From the NCBI GenBank assembly GCA_963930655.1, contig OZ005606.1, forward strand, positions 19,260,001 to 19,324,000: a DNA stretch of 64,000 bases. The letters are read 5' to 3'. The stretch is from Myrica gale. Taxonomy: Eukaryota; Streptophyta; Magnoliopsida; Fagales; Myricaceae. Position 1 is the stretch's first letter; each line of letters begins with the position of its first letter. Positions 1-15,000 of the stretch are shown here, piece by piece. Below the pieces are notes generated by a model. The model was not told the DNA's origin, did not search any database, and saw nothing but the letters and a program-made list of their open reading frames with translations. The position numbers were made by a program, and so were the translations under genes.

Positions 1-1
1 G

Positions 2-3000
2 CAGCGAGACTCTCCGGTATCAGGCGACTTCTTTTGGAGTAGCTAGGAATAATAAGGTACTTTCTTGTTGGCGTTCCTTTTTTTTCCGTTAATTGTTGTC
101 CTAGTGGACTTAAAGTTGACTAAGTTTTTAATTCATGATATGTACGGAAAGGGCATCATATGCTTGTGAAGCAATTAAATTCAAGTAGATAATTTAGGGA
201 TGAGAAGCAACTTAAGGGCTGATTTTCTCCGATAAATTAGAACTCACTGGATTCTGATTTGGTTATCAAATTTCTATGGGTCACGCGCACCTGAGACTGA
301 TGAGGCATAGGATGTATCCACTTCAATCGGAATCAGGCTTTTGCTTCTGTTCAATACATAAGGACTGAAGCCAAAGATTGTGATTCCTTATTCCTATTCA
401 ACAACGTACGAATAGTTACCATTAGACTTTTTTTTTGATAAGTAAGGAGAATTTTATTAGAAGAAAGAAAGGTAGGTGGCAGTACACAAGAGTTATACTA
501 AACACCTACGCCACACAAGCTACAAAACCTAGGAAATCAGCAAAGTCCGAGAAAGGATAGTCCAAAACAACATTAGCCCACAAAAACAAAGTACTCATCA
601 GCTTGGTCTTCAGCCCTTCCAGAGACAAGAAAGTATCATTGAAACATCTATCATTCCGCTCCCACCAAATAACCCACCAAATGCACAAAGGGATCATATT
701 CCACACAATCGAAGCATGAGGGTTTAAAAACTTCCGCCGCCATCCTCTTAGCACTTCAGTCACGCTGGAAGGCATAACCCAACAATAGTTCATCATGCCA
801 AGCACATGGTACCAAAGATTCCTAACAAGCGGACAATGGAGGAGGATATGCTCCACAGATTCCCCACAGTTTCTGCACAGATAGCACCAATCAAGAATAC
901 ATAATCCCCTCTTTCTAAGATTATCAATCGTCAAGACTCTCCCATGGGCAGCTGCCCACACAAAAAAGGAGACACGCAAAGGGGCGGAGGACCTCCAAAT
1001 CTGCTTCCAAGGGAAGGAGACACTAGGATTGCAGGAAAGAGTCCCATACATTGACTTCACAGAAAATTTTCCAGATCTGGACCCCACGCAACTCAACCTA
1101 TCTTCAACCCCACTACGAGGAACCATAGGGTAAAGAGAGGAGAAGAAAGACGAGAAAATCTCCAACTCCCAATCATTAGCTGCCCTAACAAACTGAATAT
1201 TCCAAACCCCCCTTCCAGAATTCCCATCCCAATAGTCCGCCACCATAGCATATTTATTGCAAGCTAAGTCGAAAATAAGTGGGAACACATATCTCAAAGG
1301 TCTCTCCCCACACCATATATCATACCAAAAACGAACTCGATTACCACATCCTAACACCAAACGAGTATTCTCACAAAAGGAAGACCACCCTTTGCTGATG
1401 TATCGCCATAAACTAACTCCATAAGGACCCCCAATTGAGAGGGTTCTCCATCCACCCGCCACACTGCCATATTTAGCCAAAATAACACTCCTCCACAAAC
1501 TGTTATTCTCAATCGCAAAGCGCCACAACCACTTCCCGAGCAACGCCTTGTTGAAAGTGGTCAAGCTCCTAATACCCAAGCCACCCTGGGCAGCACACCG
1601 TCTCCCACTTGAGAAGATGGAACTTTTGCACATTCATATCACTTCCCCATAAAAAGTCTCTCTGAAGTTTCTCCAATCTGCAAGCCACGGACGAAGGGAG
1701 GGGGAAAAGAGATAGAAAGTAAGTGGGGAGATTAGCAAGAGTGGACTTAATCAAGGTAACACGACCACCTTTGGAGAGATAACACCGCTTCCACCCGGCC
1801 AACCTCCTCTCCATACGTTCGATTATGCCATCCCAAATGCGAACACTTTTAAATCGAGCTCCCAAAGGGAGACCGAGATAAGTTATTGGGAGAGATGACA
1901 CCCGACATCCCAAAATTCCAGCCAAATAGCCAACATTGTCCACCTCACCTATGGGAATAAGTTCAGACTTCGCAAGATTGATTTTTAGCCCAGACACCGC
2001 CTCAAAGCATAGAAGAAGACATCGAAAATTGCGAAACTGATCCTCCTCGATACCACATAAAATAAGAGTATCATCAGCAAACAGCAAATGCGAAATGCAC
2101 ACCTCACTTTGCCCTCCTCTGACAACATTGAAACCCTTAATGGCGCCAATCTCAACAAGCTTATTCAGCATTCGACTAAAGGCCTCCATAACAAGAATGA
2201 ACAAGAAGGGTGAGAGGGGATCACCTTGCCGCAAACCACGAGATCCACTAAAGAATCCTTCAGGAGTGCCATTCACTAGAACCGAGTATTTCACCGTTGA
2301 GATGCAGAACTCAATCCATCTACACCACTTGGCCCCAAAACCACATCTTCTCAACATATAAAGAAGAAAACTCCAATTTACATGATCGTAGGCTTTATGC
2401 ACATCTAGTTTACAAAGCATGCCAGACAAGTTAGAACGCAACCTGGAGTCGATGCATTCGCTAGCAATAAGAACCGCATCCAGAATCTGTCGTCCTTGCA
2501 CAAAGGCACTTTGAGAAGGAGAAATAAGCTTATCCATGACCACCTTCAGCCTATTGGCCAACAACTTGGCTAGAATTTTATAAACCCCCCCCCCACCAAG
2601 CTGATAGGACGAAAGTCCTTCAGTTCAACAGCACCTTGCTTCTTGGGGATCAAAACAATAAATGTGGCATTAAGGCTTCTGACAAATCTCCCCACCCGGG
2701 CGAACTCATTAAACATAGAGAGAACATCATCCTTAATAATATCCCAACAAACTTGATAAAAGGCCAATGAGAAACCATCCGGACCAGGAACCTTATCACC
2801 ATGAAAACCGCGCACCACTCCCGTCACCTCAGCCTCATCAAAAGGTCTTTCAAGCCACTCTGCTTCTTCTTCCGAGATTGAGTCAAACCCCAAGCCATCC
2901 AACAAAGGTCGCCATGAGTGAGGTTCCATATAAAGGGAGCTGTAAAACTTCACAATCTCATTTGAAATACTGGCAGGGTCCTCCACAAGGTCGCCCTCGA

Positions 3001-6000
3001 CCTCCAAGGAAGAAATGAAATTCGCCTTCCTATTGGAGTTGGCCACCCGGTGGAAAAATTTAGTGCATCTATCTCCCTCTTTGAGCCATAAGGCTCTAGA
3101 TTTCTGCCTCCAGCTAATCTCCTCCATATCAAGCAAAAGATTAACCTCCCCGATGATATTCAACTTTCTAGCTCGTCCTTTGTCATTGAGCCTCCCTGCC
3201 TCATCCAACACATCCAAAGAAGCTTATTTGGAATCCTGTCTGCATTCTCTTCTTGAGAGTTCTATGATATAATTCTTGAATCTCACAATTGACACAAAGA
3301 ACCCAGATAGTACTAATTTGCTAGTTGGGGCACTTTGGAGGTGCATGGCTCTTATGGGGTTAGCTTGTGGAAGCACATTAGCAAAGGGTGGCAATTTTTA
3401 GTGAGAATATTAAGTTTGTGGTTGGAAATGGCTCCGGAATCCGTTTTTGGCATGATAAGTGGTGTGGGGAAAGACCTTCAGGTTGGAGTTTCCTTAGTTA
3501 TTCTCTCTAGCTCGAAGCAAGGATGCTTGGGTGGCTGATTGTATGGAGTTGGGATCCGGAGTTGTGGTGTGGGATGTTCATTTTGAGAGATTGATCAATG
3601 ATTGGGAGATAGAGGTTTTTTCGGCCGTATAGTCCTTACTTTACTCGATGAGTAGGAGAAGAGGGGGAGAGGATAAATTGCTTTGGATGGGGTCCAAGGG
3701 TGGAGTCTTCTTTGTTAAGTCGATGTATTCTTTGCTTTTGGAGGGTTCCTGTGAGGTTTTTCCATGGCGCCAATGTTGGAGGAATTTGGCTCCCCCTAGA
3801 GTTGCTTTCTTTGTTTGGGAAGCTACGCATAGGAAAATTCTGACCATTGACAACTGGAGGAGGAGGGGAGTGTGCTTGGCGGAGTGGTGCTATTTATGTA
3901 AGAATGATGGAGAAACGGTTGATCATATCCTTATTCATCGCACGATGGTGAGAGGATTGTGGGCGCATGTGCCGAGTATTCTCAACTATGATTGGTTTAT
4001 GCCTAGAAAGGTGGTGGATGTCTTGTATTGCTGGAGGAGGAAGTTTGAGAATCCTATTGCTTCAGCCATTTGGAAGATGATCCCAACTTGCATATGGTGG
4101 AGTTTGTGGAGGGAAAGGAATGAGAGGTGTTTTGAGGATAAGGCCTTGTCTTTGGATCATTTGGGGGGTTCTATGTTGCATTCTCTTTTTATGTAGGCTA
4201 ATTCGGTCTTAGGTTTTCCTTTCAAGGATCTTCCGGATTTTCTGAGTTTTTTAGCTTGTATGCTCTAGTGTTTTTCAGTATAATCTCTTGTACTGTCAAC
4301 TATCTTTTTCGTTAATAAAGTTTAACTTATAAAAAAAAGTACTAATTTGCTAGATGTATCTGTCTGTGCATACCTAGTGACACTTTAGATGAAATGTTAA
4401 CTTTTTACAAGTATCTCATGCTCTTTTCCTCATGTGTTGAGATGTTTGTCAGCCCAACAATGAAGCCTTTTCCCAGCTGTAAGGGTTTGTCTATTGGTTT
4501 TTGTTATTTTAACTCTACAGGGGTACATCCGTTATGAATTAAATGGAGCAATCATGCTTTGATCATAGTGTTCTTCTAGTTCTTGTAATTCGTACATCTG
4601 AGCCACAAAACTGCATCTGTTGTCCTTTTTTGTGCATTTGGCCAGTGTATCGAGTCTGGTTCCTCAAATGAGAGTAGGTCTACTTGTGATCCAGTGTTTT
4701 GAATTTTCCATGTATGCTGTTATCTAAGTACATTTGCACAATGATGGATGATGATATTGGACTTTTGTTCAATACTTCTGTGTTTTCTCCCAACATTGGA
4801 CTATTGTATGGAACTTCCTATGAAAAACATCCCTATTCCTCCTTTTGTTCTATCCTGATATAGGTGAACAACCATATTGTAAGACATACGATTGGATATT
4901 AATCTGAATGGTAATTCCCTTGTGTTTTACTAACCAGGTGTGCTGAGACTGATGTTACCTTTGTGCATTGGTTTCGGTAAATTTGTAGTATTTCTAGATA
5001 TGCAGTACTAATTGTATGATTGCCAATATGGCATGGTAGACAAAGGTGGCCAAAGCTAAAATGTAATGATCTTTCAAATTGGAACATTGCTTGAATTTCT
5101 GGACCGTCAAATTCACTTTCTTGCTTTTGTAACAGAGAAGTTTGCCGAGTTGAGTATCATGGCGCTTCACATGCTAGTTTTAAGATGTTGACACAATCCT
5201 TTATGCAGGCATTGATCAAATCCACTAACAGGCTTAGGGATTCATTGCTTTCAAAAGATGAGCCAAAGCTGGCAGTGCCTCTGTTGTTACTTATTGCTCA
5301 ACATCGCTCTGTGTAAGCTTCAGAACTCTATTTGTTACATGTTCACTTTAAGTACGGTAAAAACTCTTATTCTCTGGAGGAATTCAGTTGCGCTATGGAA
5401 AGCGGCAATAAGGAAGCTTTCATTAACGTCGTTTTTATTAGTTGCTAATCTTTCTGTTGTATATTCTTGTTTCTTGACTTGGGTCAGAGTTAAAACCGTG
5501 GATCATTCACATTTGTCTTTTTAACTTGTATAAGTGGTTTGCAAAAATGGGAAAATTGGTTAATATCCTCAGATCTATTGTGTACCCACAGGAGTGAGGT
5601 CAAAACAGGACCACACCTTCTCTTGTCTTTTGATTTTTTTTTTTTGCTCTGGGGGGGAGGGAGGGGTGGTGTGTGTTGGTCGTGAAAGTTTGTTTAGGAT
5701 GGGTATATGTGGACATGTGGCTGATTTGTCTTGAAAATAATTGAGTTATGAACTGAAACACTTGAAGTTTTTGAACTCGGGCCTTTGTATGCAACACTTT
5801 CTCTCTCATTCAATAAGAGTTTACGAGGAGGAGAAATTTTCCTCTTTTGTCGTTGTGATTGTATTTTGTTTCTTATGAACTTATGTACTCTCATTTACTT
5901 ATTCAATGCAATACAGTTTTTTTTTTCTTTTTGAAAGTCATGAAGGGATCGAAATCCTACTTTCGTTGATAAGGGAAACACATTTTTTGCCCATCAATTA

Positions 6001-9000
6001 TTGAGGTTCTGACACTTGCATTCTAAACTATCGATTTCGTTACATTTCGCCCCACCTACCAATCGTTTACACTTTGCACCCTCAGTTGTTAACTTGAAAA
6101 GAAATTGATATTTTTGGACAACAAAATGACATCTTTATTCTCACACAAAATATAATGACCAAAAAATGTGAGGGTAAAATCATCATTTCATGAATAAAAA
6201 TTTTCAATTTTTGTCCAAATTAACGGCAGAAGCGAAGTGTACAAAATTGGTAATTGAGGGGTGAAATGTAACGAAATCGATAGTTTGGAGTGCGAAGTGT
6301 CATAATCCCAATTGTTGATGGACGAAAAATGTATTTAACCCAGTTGATAATGTTGACCACTCCACATACATTTGGATATTAGGGTTCAAATTAGCTAGCT
6401 TAGTCTTGTGGTTTAATAGCTTAATACTTATTAGGGGAAAAGTCACTTTGCGCCCCCAAACTACAAATTCAACCTCAACCAAGGGTTTCATTTACTACAT
6501 TTGACATATTGGGCCATAAAACTACCAAATTTACCAATTTGCGTCCCTAAAAAAGATTCAACCGTCAATATTGTGCCACGTGTGATAAATGAACCATGTG
6601 GCACGGTTTTGACCGTCGAATTTTATTTCAGGGCGCAAATTGATTGATTTTGGAAGTTTGGGGGTTCAATATGTCGAAGGTGGTAGTTGTGTGACCCATG
6701 TTTGAGATTATTTTGGTAGTTTGTGGGCACAAAGTGATTTTTCCCTTTTATTATGAAGCACTCATGGGTTGTTTTACATTGTAATCATTCTCAGATACTT
6801 CTTATCTTTCCACATTGATTGCCATGAGATTTGTGTTTTATTTCAAGGTAGGGAGTCTCAATAAGGGGTAAAAAATGAGAGACAAACGTACACAAAAGCT
6901 ATGATGATGTAATACCTGATTCTACTATTTGCTGCAGGGTTGTCATAAGTGCAGATGCCCCCTATATAAAGATGGTTAGTGAGCAGTTTGATAGATGCCA
7001 TGGTACTCTTCTGCAATATGTGGAATTCCTTTGTAGTGCAATGACACCAGCGGTGGGTTATGGTCAGTTGATTCCCTCGCTTGATGATCTCGTCCATCTT
7101 TACCACCTTGATCCTGAGGTTTGTCTTTCTTTCTCTCACTGACTTCTTTCCATCCTTTTTGATCAGAATATAAGTTGTGATGGCATGTATGGGTTTATCT
7201 GCTATTTTTTTTTTGCATTTAATTGTCAGAATTTTTTTCCCTTTTGTCTTTAATTCTATTTTCACTCTTGTGCCTCTGTTTAGTAACATCCTTCATATTG
7301 TGGTTCTCTTTTCCCCATATAGGTTGCATTCTTAATATACCGCCCCGTAATGAGGCTCTTCAAGTGTGAGGGGAGTTCTGATGTCTTCTGGCCTTTAGAC
7401 AACGGTGATGCTACAAATACTGCCACTACAAACATGGAGTCTGAACCTATAGAGTCCTCTGGCAATGTGGTACTGGATCTTGGCTCTCCAAGGAAGCCTA
7501 TAATGTAATATTCTCAGCCATGACCTTATTATACGTTTTTTGAAGCTTACTTGGCATGAAAATTTGTCATATTGGTAGCACTGTTTTAGGTAACAGTAAA
7601 TACACTGATATGGAGGTAACATGTGTTACTTGTACATGTTGTCTCTAATTTGCTCCCAATGCTAGCATTAGTTAGCTTGAAAGTGTAATTTTTACCAATA
7701 TAGATGCAGTGGAATGCATGTGTGGCACTTCTGCCTGACGTATTTTCTGACTAGCCATCTTTTCCTTCCCACTTCATCTTTATATCATTCTATGCAGGTG
7801 GACTGATCTTCTTGATACTGTCAGAACCATGTTGCCTTCAAAAGCCTGGAATAGCTTGTCTCCTGATCTCTATGCTACCTTTTGGGGGCTTACTCTCTAT
7901 GATCTTTATGTGCCTAGAAATCGTTATGAGTCTGAAATTTCCAAACAGCATGCTGCTCTTAAGGCTCTGGAAGAGCTTTCTGATAATTCAAGTTCCGCAA
8001 TCACCAAAAGGAAGAAAGACAAAGAGAGAATTCAAGAATCTCTGGATCGATTGACTACTGAACTCAGTAAACATGAAGAAAATGTTGCATCTGTTCGTAG
8101 ACGGCTTTCGCATGAAAAAGACAAGTGGTGGAGTTCCTGCCCTGATACTTCGAAGATTAACATGGAATTCCTTCAGCGTTGTATCTTCCCTCGCTGTACT
8201 TTCAGTATGCCAGATGCTGTTTATTGTGCCATGTTTGTACAAACTCTTCATTCGCTCGGAACACCTTTTTTCAACACAGTGAACCACATTGATGTTCTGA
8301 TATGTAAAACGTTGCAACCTATGATATGCTGCTGCACTGAATATGAAGTGGGGAGACTTGGAAGGTTTCTATGTGAGACACTAAAGATTGCTTACTATTG
8401 GAAGGTAATTGACTACATCTTAGTTTCATAAAGATTGTTCTAAGGTGGTGTTTGCAAACCAAAATTTTGGCCATTCCAAAACTTTGGGCAAAAATTTTAC
8501 TTATAAAATAATATGTCCTCCCTCAAATCGTCTCTTTCCATTACAATAAACTTAAAAAATTTACTCAAATCATCGCTCCGCTTTTTCACCAATTCCCACA
8601 ACCAAAATTTTAGTTTGCAAACACTACCCTAAGTTAGTTTTGTTTCGTTGCAATAACGAAGGAAGTTACTGAAATATGAGCAAGCATTTCAATGAAACAA
8701 TAGGATGTTATTTAATGTTTCTTACCCCATTGTTTTTTAAATTATTGATTCTGACATTATTTTTCTGCTTTTTGGGGTTCCAGAGTGATGAATCTGTTTA
8801 TGAACGTGAGTGTGGAAACATGCCAGGCTTTGCAGTGTATTACAGATATCCAAACAGCCAGCGAGTTACATATGGCCAGTTCATTAGGGTGAGCTATTTG
8901 TCTTGGACTGTACAATTGCTCAAACTTTCGTTGTTAATTTCCACCAAAGAAGTCAAAAGTTTACATGGGCATTTCAGATCATCTGTATTAGTTTGGATTT

Positions 9001-12000
9001 CATTTTCCCCCTTAAAAGTTCCGGCTCTCTCAGTGAGCCTCTCACCATTGAACCCCCCCTCTTCCCGTTGGGGACCGATCTCCCTTTCTAGCTATGGATT
9101 GGACAGCTGCCAAAAAAAAAGCATGTGTGTGACTCCTTGCACTTCATGAGGATATGTAAGGCCGTCTTAGGTGCCTAAATTATATAGGGAGGGGGAAGGG
9201 GAAAAGTATGAATAATTTCTGTCCATTTTTTTATTTTTTGTTGGGGGGGGGGGTGAATGGGGTGGAATTGTGGAATCTCTCTGAATTTTTGATAAGTAAC
9301 CAATCTCATTAGAAAAAAGTGAGAACAGTACAAAGTGCTATACCGAAATCACTTAATCTAAACAAACCAAAAAACTAAGAAAATCATTAAAATCAACAAA
9401 AGGACAGCCATTATGTTGACCTTTTATCTAAGTCCTCTACAATTGCTTGTGTCGTGTATAGTATCTCTTCCTGGGCTTGCTTTTAAGCAGGCCCGTGATG
9501 AAGATATCGATGATCTTATAGTTTCTTTCTATTGCGTTGGACGCCAAGATGGCCATGTGAAGTTGAATAGTTTTGGTTGTAAAAATTTCAAAACATCTGC
9601 ATTATTTCTACGAGAGGCATTCACTGTTAATAACTGGCGATATCACTTAGGAATGAGGACTAATAGCTCACTCAGGTTGCAGTATATAAGCCAAGAAAGT
9701 TTGGAGGAGCATTTGATGCGAACACACAAAGGGCATGTCCTTCTTAGTTGTTATAATCCTCTTGCTAAAAAATGTTTGGAGAAGTCCATGGCAGAGGTGT
9801 TCCTGATCTTTTAGTTTCCTTTTTGTCGAATTTGCATGCAATAAGATGGGTATGTGAAGATGATTGAACATGAAGAAGTTTTGGTGATAAGAGAACTCCC
9901 AAATATCTGCAATATTTTCAGATGAAGACTTGCACTTTTGATGATTGGTGACACAACAAGGGATTAGGACTACTCCGTAGTCAATGGTGGCATTCTGAGT
10001 GCACAAGGGGGGTGTTGCAGCGAAACTGTTTGATAGGTCGTTTCATTTTGAGGTTGTCAGGTTAAGGTCCAGGAATGTGCTCTATATTGATGTTAACTGA
10101 TTAGGTGGTAATTCTATAGAAGTTAGATATTGAGTATGCAGGCAGTTCGACTTATTTGTTTAATTGTATAATACTACTTTGGTGAGGTACGTCTATATGT
10201 CAGGGTTAAATAAGATCATCTTCCTTGGATATATGGGGCTGATTGAAGCTGTATTGGAATCCTCCTGCATCTGAAAGATTATCGGAGGAATTCTCTTTCA
10301 AGCTCAACCTTTTTGAGCTTTTGTCTGCAGTTTTATCATGATCTTGTAGGCTATTAAATGTTTTCATCTAGGCCATTCTAGATTCTGACAACTTGCTAGA
10401 TAGATAATGTCATTAAGGTGGTTCGTTAATTTTATTTGGTGCATGTAACAGATACTTGATCCAATTTAGTTTTCTTATATGCTGTGCTTCTTTTTTCTGC
10501 TGATGATGTCCTCGTGGGACTCTGGATGGTTTTAAGTATGGAGTTAGGCTTAGAAGAAAGAACAGAAGTATGTAGTTAGATTTATTCATTTCAAGTGTCT
10601 GTTATTGTATATTTTCCAACCTTCTCTATCTGAATGTATGCAAAATGCTACCATCTCTTTCAGGATGTGTGCCACCTGTAGTGACGTTTTCTATTCCTGC
10701 ACTTCGCTCAAGACTCTTGTTAAGTTGTCCCCATTTCTGATAGGTACATTGGAAGTGGAGTCAAAGGATCACACGACTACTGATTCAGTGCTTGGAATCT
10801 ACTGAGTACATGGAGATTCGAAATTCTCTTATAATGTTGACAAAGATTTCTAGTGTTTTCCCAGTTACCCGAAAGACGGGTATAAACCTTGAAAAGCGGG
10901 TATGAGATATGTTGAACATTCTGCTTTTTTCTCTTGAATGATTGGCTCCTTTAGGGTAATTGTATGCCTTTTTTGTATCTTCCCATCTTTCATGCAGGTA
11001 GCTAAGATCAAAAGTGATGAGAGAGAGGATCTCAAGGTGTTGGCAACAGGTGTTGGTGCAGCTTTGGCTGCGAGAAAGGTATTTTACATCTTTGCTTGCT
11101 TGCTTATCTGTTCTTTCTTCACCGTCCACTAATTGTTCTTCCTTTTTGCAGCCTTCATGGGTTACAGATGAAGAATTTGGCAACGGCTATCTTGATAATA
11201 AGCCTGCACCATCACTTTCTTCAAAGTCTTCAGCTGGTAATTCAGGACCTGTGCAAGGTAGCTCTTCCCTTAAAATTTCTCAGAGTGAAGCTGCTGGGGG
11301 GAAAGCAGTTGCCTTGGCAACTTTGCATTCTGAAGATGGGAGTTTGGCAAAAGATCCGATGTTAAAAACGAAACCAGCAGATGGGAGATTGGAAAGAACA
11401 GAAAGCGTGACTATTGCAAAATCTGATCCTGCTGTAAAACTAAAAGGATGTTCTTTGGTTAATGGATCAGATGCCCACTCATCCTTGCCCTCAGCTGCAG
11501 TACACTCTGGAATGTCGAGATCAACAGAGAATCCCAAGCAAGTGGATGAATCCACAAGAACTTTAGATGAAAACATGGCAAAAGTTGCTACAAAGAACTC
11601 AACAGAATCTGAGGTATTGTTTGAAATCTTGTGGTTAACATGATTTTCATACCCCTTCACTCTCTATTCGGCTGTCAAATTTAGTGGCATCACTTGCAGT
11701 TGGTTTCAAGTGTAGGCACTTGAAGTATCCTCCCCCTCCCCCTCTCCCTTAGCTCTCTTTTCCTCTGCTTCCCTGATTTTAAGATTTTAGTGGCATCACT
11801 TGCAGTTGGTTTCAAGTGTAGGCACTTGAAGTATCCTCCCCCTCCCCCTCTCCCTTAGCTCTCTTTTCCTCTGCTTCCCTGATTTTAAGATTTGATTATA
11901 TATGCATGTATTTGGAAAAATATATTTGAACTAGAAGTTTAGAAATGATTTGTCGTGTACTTGGTAGGGCTGTCCATTGGCCGGTTCGGTCCGGTCATTC

Positions 12001-15000
12001 TAACATACCGGTCCGGTCCGGTTTGGGCTGGTTTGGGCCGGTTTAGGGTTGGGCCATGCCATTTTGGGCCGGTTTGGAGTGATATACTCCGGTCCAGTTC
12101 CGGTTTTCCACATGGGTAACCCGGAACGGGACCGGAATATACCGGTCTCGGTCCGGCCGGTTTGGTGGACAGCCCTAGTACTTGGTGTTTCAAAGGGTGG
12201 CCTCTCTTTACTTGAGTGTACGAATAATTGGTTTTTCCTAGTTCCCATGAGCATTAATGTGTCCGGAGGATTTTGTTAAAAGCTTCCTTCACAATGCTGG
12301 TTGTTTCTCTATTTACTTTAAACCCTTGTTTCAGACTATGACTTGTCATCTGTTTCCTCTGCTTTTTTTTTTCTGTGTACTTGCAGAGAATACTCTCCAT
12401 GGTTGATTAGTACCAAATACTTGACAGTATGAAATTACTCGTAGTTATCAAGAAGATAAAATAGAATAGTGCAAAATGAGATGTCCTTAACTTACCCAAG
12501 AAAAGAAATGCAATGTCCTTTGAGCTGGAATATGGTGCCCATATGAGTATATTTTAATGTTGTTGGTGTGAGATTTCGCTGTTAAAGGCAATGATAGAAA
12601 TCCATTTTATCATCTTCTAATCAGATTGTGCTGGGCTATGACCATGATCTCTTTTCCTCTGCTTCCCTGATTTTAAGATTTGATTATATATGCTTATATT
12701 TGGAAAAATATATTTGAACTAGAAGTTTAGAAATGATTTGCCATGTACTTGGTGTTTCAAAAGGTGGCCTCTTTTTACTTCAGTGTATGAATAATTGGTG
12801 CTTCCTAGTTCCCATGATCATTAATGTGTCCGGAGGATTTTGTTAAAAGCTTCCTTCACAATGCTGGTTGTTTCTCTATTTACTTAAACCCTTGTTTCAG
12901 ACTATGATTTGTCATCTGTTTCCTCTGCTTTTTTTTCCCCGTGTTCTTGCAGACAATACTCTCCATGGTTGATTAGTAGCAAATACTAGACAGTATGAAA
13001 TTACTCGTAGTTATCAAGAAGATAAAATAGAATAGTGCTAGTAAAATGAGATGTCCTTAACTTACCCAAGAAAAGAAATGCAATGCCCTTTGAGCTGGAC
13101 TATGGTGGCCATTTGAGCATATTTTAATGTTGTTGGTGTGAGATTTCGCTGTTAAAGGCAATGATAGAAATCCATTTTATCATATTCTAATCAGATTTTG
13201 CTTGGCTTTGACCATGATCTCCTTTTAATTCCCCCCCCCCCTGAGAAGAATTAACTTTGAGTTGTTTGGTATTCAAAGTGGATATAGGATTGGGGAGGAT
13301 TTACTATTTTTTCACTTTTGATCTGCAAGTTAACTTATGTTGCACATAATGCTATATGGCATGTTTGTTTATCAATGTTGTGAGTTAAGACTAATAGTAT
13401 TGTTGCAGTTGAGTTTCTCCCTTTTTCTCCATCATCTCTCTCTTTCTTATCTATTATATCCCTTTCTAATGATGACATAAACCCCCGTTGACAGTTGAGA
13501 GCTTCATCAAAACGATCGGCATCTGCTGCATCAGTTGCTAGGCCACCCAAACAAGACCTTGCAAAAGATGATGGTAGATCTGGAAAAGCTGTTGGCAGGA
13601 CTTCTAGCAATTCAACTGTTGACAAGGATATTTCAACTCATGCATCAGAGGGCAGGCAGGTTGGGGCTACGAATGCTTCCTCTGCATTTTCTGCAAATAG
13701 TAACACAGTTTCGGCTTCATTGAAAGCTGCAACTCCTCCTGCTAGAATATCATCAGATATTCACGGTAATGAATCCAAGGCAGATAGCGGAGCTTCCAAA
13801 TCTTCTGAGGTGAGAGTTTCTGCTTTAAAGGATGATGGTGGTGAAGTGTCTGATGTCCCAAGGCCCCCTTCTCGTGTTGTTCATTCTCCGAGGCATGATA
13901 ATGCTGCAACTGCTTCCAAGTCTAGCGATAAGCTGCAAAAGAGAGGCAGTCCTGCTGAAGTACCTGAAAGGCTTACTAAACGCCGGAAGGGAGACCCTGA
14001 AACAAGAGATCCAGAGGGTGATGTTCGATTGTCTGACAGAGAGAGGTCTGTTGATCATGGAGCTGATGAACCAAGTGCCTTTAGACCCACAGATAAGCCT
14101 TTGGATCGGTCTAAAGACAAGGGCAACGAGAGATATGATAGGGATTTTAGAGAAAGAGCGGATCGTCCTGATAAGGCCCGTGGGGATGATAGTTTCACTG
14201 AAAAATCAAGGGATAGGTCTATGGAAAGGCATGGAAGAGAGCGTTCAGCGGAAAGAGCTCAAGACAGAGGTACTGATAGGAGTTTTGATAGACTCCCTGA
14301 CAAATCTAAGGATGATAGGAGCAAAGATGATAGGAATAAATTAAGGTACAATGACACATCTGCAGAAAAATCTCATGTGGATGATCGGTTTCATGGTCAA
14401 AGCTTGCCTCCACCTCCTCCTTTACCACCTAATGTGGTTCCCCAATCTGTCAATACTGGTAGAAGAGATGAAGATGCCGATAGAAGGTTTGGAGCCACCA
14501 GACATACTCAGAGACTATCTCCCAGACACGAAGAGAAAGAACGGAGGCGATCTGAAGAGAATTCCTTAGCTTCACAGGATGATGCAAAACGTAGAAGAGA
14601 CGACGATTTCAGGGATAGAAAGCGGGAGGAACGCGAGGCATTGTCAGTGAAGGTATTCATTAGCCCCTATTTATTTGATTTTGTTTAGATTTAAAACAAT
14701 TACCGTGACAATGTAGCTGGGTAATTGTCTGACCCAAATATTGAGCAATGTTGGAACCTGTGTTTTCTGGTTTTAAAGATGTTTTATGCACAATGAATGG
14801 ATTGAATGTTCTGGTCATATCTAGGTCGTATGAGTCTACTTATGTTCTAGAATTGGTGGTTGAATAGATGGACAATCACCTTTTAGAATGGTTTTTGTTA
14901 TCACAGGTTAAGTCTCACAACTGATGTCTTGGACATCGTACTATTGTTTTGTTATTTCAAGCATGAGCTTGTTAGGTGTGAAAAGAAAAACCTACGGAAG

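Larger units (their letters stand above)
5313..6937 (+). other. THO2 intron 2 with two foldback MITEs
   Basis: Intron between the exons ending at 5312 (donor GTAAGC) and starting at 6938 (acceptor TTTGCTGCAG). It contains the two MITEs listed separately (5973-6341 and 6434-6745) and homopolymer tracts near 5634-5660. No other signal was recognised. Confidence 0.6.

Noticed and set aside
2095..3272. Several plus-strand frames in the first LINE
   Set aside because: All are antisense shadows of the reverse transcriptase on the minus strand.
8676..9149. 157-codon plus-strand frame
   Set aside because: It only overlaps the real THO2 exon 8784-8888 and reads through into intron sequence.
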